Origin: Geosiphon pyriformis
Taxonomy: Eukaryota; Glomeromycota; Glomeromycetes; Archaeosporales; Geosiphonaceae
Assembly (NCBI GenBank): GCA_016748015.1
Contig: JAAOMT010000379.1
Span: 357,102-421,101 of the forward strand
Direction of reading: 5' to 3'
Length of the DNA: 64,000 nt
In this document: positions 1-11,181 of the stretch, piece by piece
Numbering within the stretch: the first letter of the stretch is position 1
Layout of the letters: every line of letters starts with the position of its first letter
Position numbers and translations under genes: made by a program
The notes under the pieces: model-generated
Databases searched by the model: none
Told to the model about the DNA's origin: nothing
Seen by the model: only the letters and a program-made list of their open reading frames with translations

Positions 1-60
1 AACAAGTTAAAGTTCAATAGATTATACATATAGTGAAGGAAGTTAGAAATTTGAAAAGCT

Positions 61-1091
61 TTAAAATATACAATCACTTGGAAAATAAAATATTTGCTTG
101 CCTTTTGTTGGTGACTTCTTATCATTCGAAAAAGTTTTTATATAGGTTCTAAAATTTTGTTGACTCTGAGCTGAAACTACTCTTTTAAAATGTCGGTCTA
201 TCTCTATTCCTGTGAAAGCCATAGTTTTTTTATCTGGCCACTGGATATATTTCTTTGAATTATGAGAGCTAAATCTAACAAGTTGTTATTCGTATGTGTA
301 AAAAAAAAACAAACAATTATGCATATATTTTGTTATATCAAATAATTTTTGGTCCTATAATTATTTTTGACCTTAAAACTTACCTATCTTTACTTAAGCC
401 TGAATTTTTTTTTTCTTCCCACAATTTTTTTGACAAAGAAAATGGTGACTCAGATTTAAGTGTTATCGAGCTTTTGCTTTTTGATTAAAAAAAAATGGCA
501 TTAATATATTACCTAAATCCAAAGAGATTTTATTGGGACTGACTGAATCTCACCTTAAATTATCAGATGTCAAGATCCCCTCTTCATATGATATGTATTT
601 CACTAATTTTTCAGAAGTTTGATTATTTTCCTTTCTAACCTTTAGGAAATTGATATCGTGATTGTCTTCAAAACTCAAGAGGTAGACCAAATATTGAAAT
701 TTTTTTTAAAATTGAACAAGTTTTTGAAATTTTTGAATCATCAATGTAACCTTTGCAAACTTACCACACATTCGATAATGTACCCAAAGATCCTGTATTA
801 TTGTTAATTTGCATCATTATGTGAGCGTCGGAACATTTAATCTCAGCTTTAATACCAGAATTTTCGACCTCCATTTCATTCCCAAAGTTTGGCGGTGATG
901 GTAAGCTATCATCAGCAACTTTATCAATGTCCATATAAGTAACGTGATTATATTTATTGAAAGAATTTCTATTTTTAAGGGTATCAAATTTATGATCATT
1001 GTTCATCATTATTTTTCCCTTCAGAGAATTATCTGAAACCTGATAGTATAAATTTTCTGGACAATATTTTGGAGGTGATAGAGAAGCTTTG
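61..1091 (-). CDS. Unrecognised protein, 3' part of a spliced gene (three exons seen)
   Basis: Three exons join in phase on the minus strand: 1091-765, 673-554 and 268-61, ending in TAA at 63-61. Donors are GTAAGT (764) and GTGAGA (553); acceptors end GAG and TTTAG. Joined, they give 217 residues with no internal stop. The first exon carries YMDIDKVADDSLPSPPNFGN, the second FEDNHDINFLKVRKENNQTS and the last SKKYIQWPDKKTMAFTGIEI. The composition is hydrophilic, rich in Asn, Ser and Lys, with no membrane segment or signal peptide; the tail is basic (SNDKKSPTKGKQ). I do not recognise a family. The 5' end is missing: the acceptor at 1093-1092 (TTAG) is modest and no start codon is convincing, although an in-frame ATG-ATG lies near 1009. 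The consistent phases over two introns make a real gene likely, but its function is unknown. Confidence 0.6.
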
Positions 1092-1344
1092 CTAATAAAT
1101 TTTTAAGGGGTTTATAAATGAAACTGTGTACTTGATATTCTTATAAAATTGTTAATCAGTGATATTTTACAATTGGTGCTGGGGTTTGACACAGATGATG
1201 ATCAATATTTTGCGGACACCAATTTCACGCGCGTTATTTGGAAACAAAAAGTAGATCATTTTAATTTATAATTTAAAATATCACATTGGTGATTGGAATT
1301 TTTCCAGCTCAGTAAATATAATTAAAGAAAAAATTCTTCTTTTA

Positions 1345-2005
1345 AAGAAGCCATTAAGTGTTATCCTCCGGTAGTCATTGTTAATGTTGTTAAGAAATAT
1401 GCTAATACACTAAGTTTTGGTAATTATGCTCAAGATTTAAGACAGCAAGAAGTCACGAACATCAAATATAAACTTCATAGACCTATGGAGGCTTATCTTA
1501 TTGGTAGTACCAATCTAGAACAAGACATTTTGGAGACCATGTCATCAAAAATATTACACCAAATAGTATTGTATCTCTTGCCAGTTTTCTGAAGGTGTTT
1601 CCTGGTGGTCTACTCAAGGGCATTGCTTTTGTAAAAGATGCACCAGAACTTACTTCTCTCGATTGTTATTGTTTATTTTGAAATTGATATTTGTTGTCAT
1701 ACAAACATATCTTTTATAAATATGTATATGGTAACACAAAGTTGTTAACAGCTAATGCTTGGAGAATGTTTAAAAAATTATTTGAAGTTTATTAAGGATG
1801 TAAATTGATGAAAATAGATGTTTTAAAATAAACAAAAGAAGAAAAAAAAGTAGAAAATTGCCATCTTGTTGTAAATGAGTTAACAGAAAGACTGCATAAT
1901 GTGTATTTTAAAGCTAAAAAGAATGGTGTTGGACAAGCAGCAATGTTTATTAAGAAGTTAGAGGCTTCTTTGTATTCACTTATCAATAATTTTGATACAA
2001 CTTAA
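1345..2005 (+). pseudogene. MULE-like transposase relic with a SWIM-type zinc-finger remnant
   Basis: Read on the plus strand with several stops and frame changes, the stretch gives EVTNIKYKLHRPMEAYLIGS, then LDCYC...KHIFYKYVYGNT, then a charged tail with VVNELTERLHNVYFKAKKNG and FIKKLEASLYSLINNFD. The C-x-C followed about 12 residues later by x-x-K-H resembles the SWIM zinc finger at the end of Mutator-like (MULE/FAR1-type) transposases; the second cysteine pair is damaged (YKH where CKH is expected). In-frame stops occur near 1669, 1793 and 1831. Family assignment comes from recalled motif patterns, not from a search. It is a dead fragment: the DDE catalytic core is not visible here. Confidence 0.45.
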
Positions 2006-3398
2006 TAAAATTTTTTGATCTTATTCAAATGTCTAAAATTATGTTTTACATTAAAATTATATTTAATTTCGACCAATAGTAATGTTATATTTTATATAAT
2101 TAAAATAAATCAGGTAATGAAATCACGTAAAATGTACTCCGCTTTAGCCAACCTCCCAATTAGGATAGATCCGGAATTTTCGTCATTCCTTTTCCATAAA
2201 TAGCATTAATTGATCTAATGATAACTTTTAATAGGATGCAAGTTGGATAACATCATGGATATTTTTGGCAATAAATGCTTGAGCCATTTTACATTTCTGT
2301 CTGCCATTTACATCCTAGCATTCTTTTAATTTCGAAGAGATGGGTGCAAAGAATTTCACTATTCATTATACCAGTAAAGTAAAATAAATTTATCTTTCCT
2401 TTTTTATAAAAACCACTTCAAGCAAAAACTTTTCAGTATAGCCCAAGTTGGTTGCAAACCTTTATACCAAAATTTTAATGTGTTCCAAAATAAACAAAAT
2501 GCTGTTTATTTCCAATTTTTATTCAGATTTTTGTAAGTTTATTCTCTTTATACTTATTTGTAAGCATTAGTGTTACTAAAAAAAAGATTTTTTTGATATT
2601 TAAAAACTTTCAAATGTCTTTTTTTTATAAGATATATTTATATCATTTTTGACAACTTTATTGTTAAAATTCTTGTTAAAATTATGAAATTCTAATAGAT
2701 ATATTGTTTTAATACATGTAAAGCATTTTTTTATAATTTTTTAAAACCAACTATTATCTATTGTATGCTTCACTATTTCCATTTTTTTGAGCTTTTAAAG
2801 AATATCATAAATAGTAAAACATGATATTTTTGTTGTCTGTTGTATTTTATCTGCATTTTATGTTTTCTTTTTTCAGAAATATAATAAAGTTTGCTACTGC
2901 ATTTTTATTTGAATGGAAACATTTTGTAAAGAAATTTTTGAAAAAAAACAACTAATAAAGCACACAAAAAATTCATTGACATTTATTTACTTACCTTCAC
3001 ATTCGTTTTCTCAAGTCTTATCACAAATCTAACTAAAAATTAGTTAAAATAGATTAGTTTTTGTAAAACAAATTTTTGTTTTACTTTTTTATATATGTTA
3101 AAATTGAACAAATTTGTTGCATTGTAATAATTATTGCACCAAAAGTAACTAATAATTTCACAATTTGATTTTGTGGGATTATAATCATTAAACAGACTAA
3201 AAAAAGAAGTTCTACAAATTTTGTTAATAGTGTTGCTATCCTTATTTTCATTAAGATTTGCATAATTTATCCAACTTTAGAGCTACAGCAACACAATTTT
3301 CACTTATTTCACTCCATATCTTTCTTTGCAATTTTTTAGAATTGGGTAAATCTGTTGTTATTTAAAAAAAGTACATTTAAAAAGCCAAGTGAATTGTA
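2006..3398. other. AT-rich intergenic stretch, nothing supported
   Basis: Long A and T runs with only short, stop-limited frames on both strands. I see no exon-like reading frame with splice sites, no RNA gene and no repeat that I can match to the rest of the window. Confidence 0.6.
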
Positions 3399-4010
3399 CA
3401 GTATCCCCAAAAATAACGCCAATTTGCATGTGTAACCATTTTTTAAAAATTAATACATCCTTTTTTGACAAACTTGATGTTTATTTACTTTTTACAACTT
3501 GCCAATATTATAATATCATGATCTGAAAAGGGTTCTAGGGTACATGAAAACTATAGATGTGGAAATGTTTGGACCTAACCCACACCTTATTGTCAAGTAC
3601 AAACTTACCATATCCCGAAGATCAACAATTCTTAGCAACCACGAAAAACAAAAAATGACATGCACTACTTCGCAAAATTGTAGTCTGTCAACTGCGGCAG
3701 TAAATTTATTGTACCACTCCAGAAACACATGTTAACATACGCCTTAGGTGATGCGGGGAAAAACCGCAAGTTTTATCTTCCCTGATGAGACGAGTGTGGG
3801 AATTGGGAAGCAATCACGATAATCAAGCACACTGGTGAGAATTTTAATTTTAGTTGGACAGAAGCTCGTAATGGTTTAGGTTTTTCACGGTAATATTAAT
3901 CTAAAAAACTCAGTTAAAGGTGTTAATTTGAAGCTATGCAAGATAACGCGCCCGATCAATGTTACGGGGAAAATAATTTAATTAATGAGAATTTAGTTTT
4001 TGGAGAAGGC
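3399..4010 (+). pseudogene. Tc1/mariner-type transposon relic
   Basis: A TA dinucleotide at 3397-3398 is followed by CAGTATCCCCAAAAATAACG, a typical Tc1/mariner end that resembles the terminal sequences at 17494. Inside, broken plus-strand frames show a transposase-like block around 3770-3815 (a Phe/Leu-Pro-Asp-Glu-Thr-Ser-Val string after one frame change, matching the conserved FSDE region) and MQDNAPDQCYGE at about 3937-3972, matching the QDNAPxH block with the second catalytic Asp. No right-hand terminal repeat was found before 4260, so the right boundary is a guess. The coding sequence is too damaged to make a transposase. Confidence 0.45.
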
Positions 4011-4262
4011 TCGTATTCCAGAAGTTTTTTAATACCTCTTAAACTGAAATGCTTTACTTTGATTTCTCCTCCAAATAACGCGATCTTATTCTTGCTACTA
4101 TAAAAATTATAATTCATAAAATATGGCTTTTTCCATTAAATTCGTATCCGCACAATTTTGATGGCCATCTATGAATATATAAAATCCATGTTTTCTTCTT
4201 TAATTGTAGCTTTCGGGATTTGCTCGATTATAGCATAAGTACTTGATCTTTTCACACCATTT

Positions 4263-5720
4263 TTAACTTCTAATCATCATATACCCAAAATACGGTCCAA
4301 AATGAGGGTCAGATTTTCTTTTTCTATGAGGTGTTAGACTATCCAAAATATTTCGTGGATGAAATTTCGCATTACAATTCTAAAATAAATTAAACCCTTT
4401 GAGTTCAAAATTTTATCAAGTTTGAAAAGACTTAAAATTATTAATTTACCGGATTCTCAAAAACTCTTTCATCTTGATTACAATTGAAAATTTGTGGGAA
4501 TAATGCGATTTCATCGAAATCTAATGTGGTACAACTACATTGCTTTTGCTCCGGTATCCAAAACTCGTTAATCAAATGTCTATAGCTGAGATATGGAGGT
4601 GGATATGAAGGTACCTGATCATCAGCATGGGTCACCCGATACATGCTCAGTTGTTGATTTACTAAAGTGGCAAATCCTTCATCTCCCATTCTTGGTTGGC
4701 CAAAAGTCACAACTACTGGCTTTTCATAAAATAAATTTTGAAAAGAGAGAGCTGCTAGTACAGCATAAACTACAAATATTTATTCATGATTGAAAAAACC
4801 ATCCCGAATAATGTATTTTTTCAATAAAAGATTTTACAAAAGAAATTCTCACCGCCACCCGTCCCGAAACCAATAAATCTCCCTGAAGGTTTTTCGTCTG
4901 ATGAGAAAGTATCTTTCAAGAAATGAACCATTTTTTTCCCAAGTTTAGAAACTGCGCTTCCTGACCATTGTTCGAAAAAGAAGTTGTCAATTAGATAATT
5001 TCCAGGACCTGGGTACCGATACCACAAATTCTTTCGTGTTTCCCAATATTTATATTTATATTCGACAGCCTTTACTACGATTATCATTTCTTTGCGTGAA
5101 GTTTGATGCTCTTGGTTTTGATTTATCAGGAAATGAACTATGAAGAAAATGGATTAAAAAAGTTTGGTATTTGTGAAAATATTGCCTTTGTTTAAACAAT
5201 ATCTCGTTGCTTTCAACTCACCTTTAATATTTGAAAATAAGTCTATAACAGGATTTGGAAAACTAAAACGGCTGGCATAATAAGCACTTTGAGCTAGCAT
5301 TGATAGAACATGTTTACGTATCTCTAGCTCTTGAGGAAATGCGCGATCGTTTTTTTCCCTCTCTGAGGCTACAAAATTTAACTTTGTTACACTGTTGTGA
5401 AATTTCTATAAAAGGTTAATATTTTGAGTAGCTTGGAGCTTCAATTACAATTTTTGAGCACCATATTTAAACCTTGGGAGCTCCTTTAGATCATTTCTGC
5501 TAATAGACTTGGAGAATGACTGAAATCCAACAAGGGGATAAGGAGAAACCTTGGTCAACGATGCTCTTACATTGAATGAGTTTGAATTAGCGCATGAAAT
5601 AGTAAAAATTATTAGTTCTAAAAGCAGTGAATATAGTAGTTTCAGATCTTTCATGATTTGTGAAAGATTTCTACAACCGATTAATGAAAAAGTAAGATTT
5701 AATACACATGTAATAGCCAA
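4263..5720 (-). CDS. Class-3 (alpha/beta-hydrolase) lipase homolog lacking the nucleophile serine
   Basis: Five exons join to one 375-residue frame on the minus strand: 5720-5462, 5368-5222, 5137-4853, 4769-4450 and 4379-4263. The introns are 93, 84, 83 and 70 bp, and the summed length is divisible by three. Fungal class-3 lipase landmarks are clear: GGVYAVLAALSF after the nucleophile elbow (residues about 229-240), VTFGQPRMGDEGF, then THADDQVPSYPPP with the catalytic Asp, and DPHFGPYFGY with the catalytic His near residue 363. The elbow itself reads GFGTGG where GHSLGG is expected, so the Ser is Gly, and the usual oxyanion-hole RG of this family is not visible upstream. The first exon is the least certain part, because its donor is GTGCTC. 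I read this as an expressed-type gene for a probably inactive lipase; an active esterase with other chemistry is not excluded. Confidence 0.75.
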
Positions 5721-5760
5721 AATGTTATTGCAGATTATCCAGAGATCGGGTTTGTATTAA

Positions 5761-6699
5761 ATCTATTTTAAAATGAAAGCGAATAGTTAAATTTTTACCC
5801 TTGACATAAATTTAGAACCAATTTTCTTGATGATCTTAGGTATTTGCTCAATTATAATTCAACTTTTAATAAAAATCTTACAAAGTATGAAGTATAAAAT
5901 TTGCAAAAAAAAATATTTCTACTTATTTAGAAGTTTCTTTGAAAAGTTTTTTTTAATACATCAAAAAAAAGGATTTAAATTTTATTAATAGATTTGGATA
6001 TTTTAACTTTAAAACAGATATTCATTGTTTTGGCTGCAATTATAATTATATCAGTCTTTTTTTTTGTTAATATTTGGCATGTATATTTTAATAGTATGTT
6101 AAAAATTACTGATTAGACCTCATTTCATGCAAAAAGTTCACACCAACTATTTTTAGCTTAGAAAATATTTTAAATTAATCTCTTTTGTTCCTAGAGAAAC
6201 ATGTATTAAAAATTTTAATTTTAATATTTTAATTATTTTGTTAAATTTATATAAAAATTTCACCAAACTGTTGAAACTGATACTAGTGAAGATTCATCTG
6301 GCAAAAAATATGATCCTTCAGATTTAGAAAATTTGGTTATCTTGAGGCATTGTCTACCCCTTAAAATGCAAGATCCAAGTTTCTGACCTCCGAAAACTAT
6401 GTATATGTATTACCTTTATTTGTCAATAATCCGGAAAATCATTCTTTGATACTTCTTATAGGTTCCCATTTTGATTTCCGTATAGTGAAAATCAAAAATG
6501 GTACAATCTAAAGCTCACCTATCGCGATTGTTTGCAGCGATAGATTACATCATAAGTGTAGATAACTTTGATTTTCAATCTTTTTAATTAAAGTTTGTGC
6601 CCCAAAAAATAGCATTTAATATTGAAGAGCCCATTTATCATTTTATGGACAAACTCAACTGTAATTTGCTAAGCAGCTTCTAATAACTACCAAATTACA
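5761..6699. other. Intergenic region with one coding-like patch
   Basis: This is AT-rich spacer between the lipase and the dioxygenase, which are transcribed away from each other, so it should hold both promoters. A short plus-strand patch at about 6270-6350 translates as TVETDTSEDSSGKKYDPSDL, which looks like protein sequence, but it runs into stops and has no clear splice partners. It may be a relic or a missed exon. No other feature is supported. Confidence 0.45.
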
Positions 6700-7565
6700 A
6701 TGCATCTCAATTTGTCAAACCAAAATTCTGTCACGGAATATTCTAAAGCCTCTCTATTAGAAGAGGCAGAAACAGAAGAAATTAAAGAGTTTCATTTTCA
6801 TGTGTATTTCTTTCAGGTAGTATTGTAATATTTCAAACATCGTCCTTTATTTTTGCAATGATTTTGGCAAAACCCATTCAAAAATATACTTGCACTCTTC
6901 CAGGATAATGAAGAGAATAAAAAATCCGCAATCGCTTTGCGTCAAAAGATCCTTGACCTTGTAGATTTGGGCTTTTTTCACCCGGTACCGTTTAAGGAAG
7001 TAAATGTGAGACCAATAGGACCCCACGCTATCGTATGTATTATCTGATCATTCTCGTTTTGTGATAGGTTTCTCTGGGAGTTATAACGAAAAAAATATTT
7101 ATTGTTCAATTTCATTCTTATATTAACTGGAATAAATTTTTCAGGGATCTTACGAAGTCTGGTGTCCAAAAGAGCACTTTTCTCGTGTGTATTCTTGGTT
7201 TCTGATCAATCGTGGCCCATTCTCAGTGTTGGTTCATCCATTGACTGTTGATGTGGTAAACCTAAATTTTTTTCTTTTTTCCTGGAAGTCTGGTTGCTTT
7301 ATGATTCAAATCAGGCAATTTGGAAACCACTCGAATTTCTTTCGAGCCTTTCAGAATTGAGGATTTCCAAAAAAAAAAATATTAATCATTTCTCAAATTT
7401 CTTTTGACTCAATTTCTATAGCTAAAAGATCACACAAGCAGAGCTACATGGATGGGCACCTCAGTGCCTTTAGATTTGAGTTTGCTTCCGACGACACTGG
7501 ACCATATACCTTTACAGTATCCAGAACTTGGAATGGGATATTCGACTAGAGATGAGGAAAAATGA
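6700..7565 (+). CDS. DOPA 4,5-dioxygenase-family protein
   Basis: A complete four-exon gene: 6700-6816, 6904-7032, 7145-7255 and 7422-7565. All introns are phase 0 with GT-AG ends, and the product is 166 residues. The start ATG at 6700 opens the first exon, which ends with the metal-site block EFHFHVYFFQ. Exon 2 carries LRQKILDLVDLGFFHPVPF and ends in RPIGPHAI. Exon 3 gives GSYEVWCPKEHFSRVYSWFL, NRGPFSVLVHPLTVDV. Exon 4 gives LKDHTSRATWMGTSVPLDL. The HFHVY, GPH and VHPLT histidines and the order of blocks are those of the DOPA 4,5-dioxygenase (extradiol ring-opening) family, and the length is normal. In plants and basidiomycetes characterised members open the ring of DOPA in betalain-type pigment synthesis; the substrate here is unknown. 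No signal peptide is seen, so it is probably cytosolic. The neighbouring lipases give no pathway hint. Confidence 0.9.
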
Positions 7566-8329
7566 GGCTAACCTAGAGTTTTTAAAAATTGACCTTGATA
7601 GCATTTATTAACCACGGATTTTAAAATTTATTATTTTATATTTGCCCTTTAAACATATTTTCAAAAGTACTTATTTCAGCTATAATGTTTTTGAAGTGGT
7701 CAATTTACTTTATTTGAATTATTTCTTTACATTTAATTTTCTTAAAACTCATCAAAGTCAAACCTGCCAGCCTCATAGGGAGGTCATGCATATAAAGAAA
7801 AGCCAATAATATTACGATACGTTTTTTATACAGTAGCCATTTATGTAATTAATGCTGATATGTGATCTGAAGTTTTTTTTTTACTTTATGCAATTTTGAC
7901 AATGTATATTATGCTTTAAACTTGACAGAATTATTGAAGTCTTGTACAAAATATTTTGCAACTAAATTTATGGCCAATTGTGCTTTTTGGTAAGTAATTT
8001 TTTTTTATTTTATACTTTTATCTTTTTCTTTCATTTTATTATTCTTTTCAACTTTCCAAAAGTACAATTAAAATTTATCATTTTTTAGTTAGTAATTAAA
8101 TTTTTTGCAAATTTTTTCATATATTTATTGATATTTATTGATATTTATTTGCAATTTTCTTTTTATTACTAATAATTTTGTTTTAATAATTTTAATAAAA
8201 TTATTAAAAACTAATGTTAAAAAAAATTTTTATGTTGAATATAATTATGAATTATTTTAATAATGTTTTACACCAAGTTTAAAAAATAATTTGCCTAGCA
8301 ATAAAAATATATAGTTATGAGTTGGATTA

Positions 8330-8450
8330 ATATTAAAATTGCTAATTTTCTCAAAAATTGAGAAACAATTTGTTATTATTAATAAAAAATAACACAACAG
8401 TTATAATTTTATGCTTTAATTAGCACTCTTATAATTGAATAACAATTATT
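8330..8450 (+). repeat. Fragment of the AT-rich repeat family (plus orientation)
   Basis: The stretch with AATAAAAAATAACACAACAG, then TATAATTTTATGCTTTAATT and CACTCTTATAATT follows the same order of words as 33025-33080 and 42300-42360. Similarity is by eye and decays quickly on both sides. Confidence 0.45.
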
Positions 8451-9199
8451 ATTTATTTTTAACAATTGTTTATTTAATAAATTACAAAAAAAGTTTTTTA
8501 TTTTTTAAGCTAATTTAATTATTATCTACCGCTTTAAAAAATCTAGTGAAGTTTTTCAAAAATATTAACTGGTATGCTGCACACCTATTCTTATAATTTC
8601 GAATGCTCTTTTGACACATTTTACATTTATTCCAATTATGAACTTCTGGACGAGTTATTTTAATTTTCTTTGTTTTCATGGTGTGGATAAATGCGGATAA
8701 AATGTGAATATTCTATTATTCGAATGTTAATAAAATGGAGATTTTCTTTAAACAACTTTATTGGAGTTCATATTTATATTGTTTCTCTACGTTCACATAG
8801 TTTAACAAATCCTTAATCTTAAAAAATGTCTATTTATCAAGCTATTATTTGCGACAAATCATACTAAATAGGTCTGATATAGTACATTAAAATGCCAAAT
8901 AAGTTTCCCATTGTGTCAGTCTTATTGCCTAAATGAGTAATTCAATTCCTTTAAGAACAACAACAATAGTAAAGCGATTTAAGCATAAAGATAGCGTACT
9001 GCTGAAAATCATTTAAAAGTTTTTTCGTGGGAAATTTCATGAACGGAGAAATATTTATTAAATCAGCTATCGCTTACATATTAACGACTTAGTAGGTATC
9101 AAAAATTCATTATTATTAAAATATTGGCTTTGAAAAATTATAAATATTTGGAATAAACATTATTTATTATTATTAAAAAAATCAATAATTATAAAGCAC

Positions 9200-9310
9200 T
9201 AATTGAAATATATTTTGTTAACAATACAAACTATTCTTCTATCTTTAGATTTTTTTTAAAAAGAATAGTAGCCAAGATATTTATAAGACTGATTTCACAT
9301 ATTTAATCTT
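9200..9310 (-). repeat. Fragment of the AT-rich repeat family (inverted)
   Basis: Read on the minus strand, this gives TTATAAATATCTTGGCTACT, then ATTCTTTTTAAAAAAAATCT and a GTATTGTTAACA end. The same word order occurs at 32950-33030, 42225-42305 and 23125-23205. By-eye alignment only. Confidence 0.45.
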
Positions 9311-11181
9311 TATAAATTTAATTTGCTTCCTAGTTGAATTTCATTTTTAATTGTTTTCTTGCCATATAATATTGCTATTTATAAACATCTTACTTCAAAC
9401 TTATAACAATATTAATAAATTTAATACACTAGTTTTTATTAAACACTAGTCTATATAAATAATTTAATTACTGTTTTTAAGCATAACCTTTTAATTTTAA
9501 AAAATATTATTTGTGCTGAAATAGTTATCTTAACTTGATAAAGTAAAGTAAGATAAAATTAAATTAAGATAGAAATTACAATTGTTATTTTAAACATTTG
9601 TATATATATACAGCTGCTATTTGTGTATAATAACTATTGAAATTATAAAATACTACACAAATGTACAACTTAAAAAAATTTACTTTTTATGTCTTGTTTT
9701 AATTAATAAATAAATAAAACAATATTGGTTTAAATTAATTAATGGTTTTTAACTTTGCTAGAACTTGTTATTAAAGAAGAAAATAATGTTATATTATAAA
9801 ATAATAAAAACAAAAAAGAGAAGAATTAGCAAAAAAATAACATGATTTCCAAAATAATTATTAAATTATTAAAATTAAGAATGATTACATGGAAGATGTT
9901 AGAACAATTTAAAATATTAATAATTAAAGGCTAAAATACCTTTGTAATACCAATATAACTCAGAGAAAAACATATTACTATTATAATATTTCACCAGTTT
10001 AACAAAATGTTTATAATGTCTGTGTAACCTCAAAATTATATAACGTAATAACATTAATAATAACATTATTTTTATCACATTATTAATTAGTTATAAATTA
10101 ATAATTATTATTTAATAAATAATTGGTTATGTAATAAATATAAATACAAACTGGTTGTAGTCTAAAAAAAACAGCGTCACAAGAAAATAGATCTTTAGTA
10201 CTTAGTTTTTTTATTCCATTTTATTTCCTTTTTTCTTTTTACTTTATAATTTTTTATTTTTTCTTGTTAATAACTGTGTACTGCGTCACTATGATCCAAA
10301 ATCTCAATTTTTGTGAATTTTATTATCAAATTAAATAATTATTTTTATTTATTTAACAAGTACAGTTATTAGCTTATCCAAATATTTTCAATTTAGTCTA
10401 ACATTTTTTCCTTGCTTTATTAAGTATAGCCCTTTCACAATCTACTAATAAGTACATTTATATATCAAAAGCAAACAGGAATCGCATACGTGACTGTATT
10501 TTTCAATTTGTAGTATTTTGAGTCTATTTAACATTTATGTTTAAAATCACAAAATCTATAAAATATAAAACTTGTTTTTCAAATTAAATAAATAAATAAT
10601 TTTTTTATTGATTCAAATTTAGTAATTGATTTTGATTTTTAGATAACAAATTAAAACAAATAATATTAATAATGAAAATTAAAACTGATATATATATATA
10701 TGTATTTTTAAAAATGAGTATTCATATTGCCTAGTTTAATTATTTCTTGAAGGAAAATTACTTCATTTTTTTAAGTCAGAATTTTTTAAATAATCAAATA
10801 TTGAAAAATTCTCTATTTCATCGTATGTGATAAGGATACAGTAAAATTCTCGTGTTTGTGTTTGCCCAGTAAAATATTTACGTTCATCATTTCCCTAATA
10901 TCGATCTCTTCAAAACGGAAAAATTATCATTGGGGATAGTTGAAACACTTTTTATTTGTTGTGATGAAATCAAATATATGATATATGAGCTCGAAACTCC
11001 ATATTAGGGAGGCATTTAGTATCTCCAAAACCATTCTTGTTTCAGGCAATATTATGAGTTCATCGAAAATTTTTCACTTTGAATAAATAGAACATAAAAT
11101 TTGAGTTATACTCTGAAAAATGTTTTAAACATCATATTTTATGAAAGCTTTCTTCAAAATAATTTTCTATTTTTGAAAAGA

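Larger units (their letters stand above)
7566..11181. other. AT-rich intergenic region, mostly featureless
   Basis: About 3.6 kb of highly AT-rich DNA with no reading frame worth reporting. It contains two decayed fragments of the repeat family described at 32820 and 42100 (8330-8450 on the plus strand, 9200-9310 inverted) and a short TA microsatellite near 10690. The last 250 bp before 11182 should contain the promoter of the second lipase gene, but I cannot point to a specific element. Confidence 0.55.

Noticed and set aside
294-488. 64-codon plus-strand frame
   Set aside because: It lies within an intron-sized gap of the minus-strand gene, begins in an A run, and shows no homology or splice context.
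5551-5760. 69-codon plus-strand frame at the lipase 5' end
   Set aside because: It overlaps the lipase first exon antisense. The minus-strand exon is preferred because it joins in phase to four further exons, though the first exon remains the weakest of the five.
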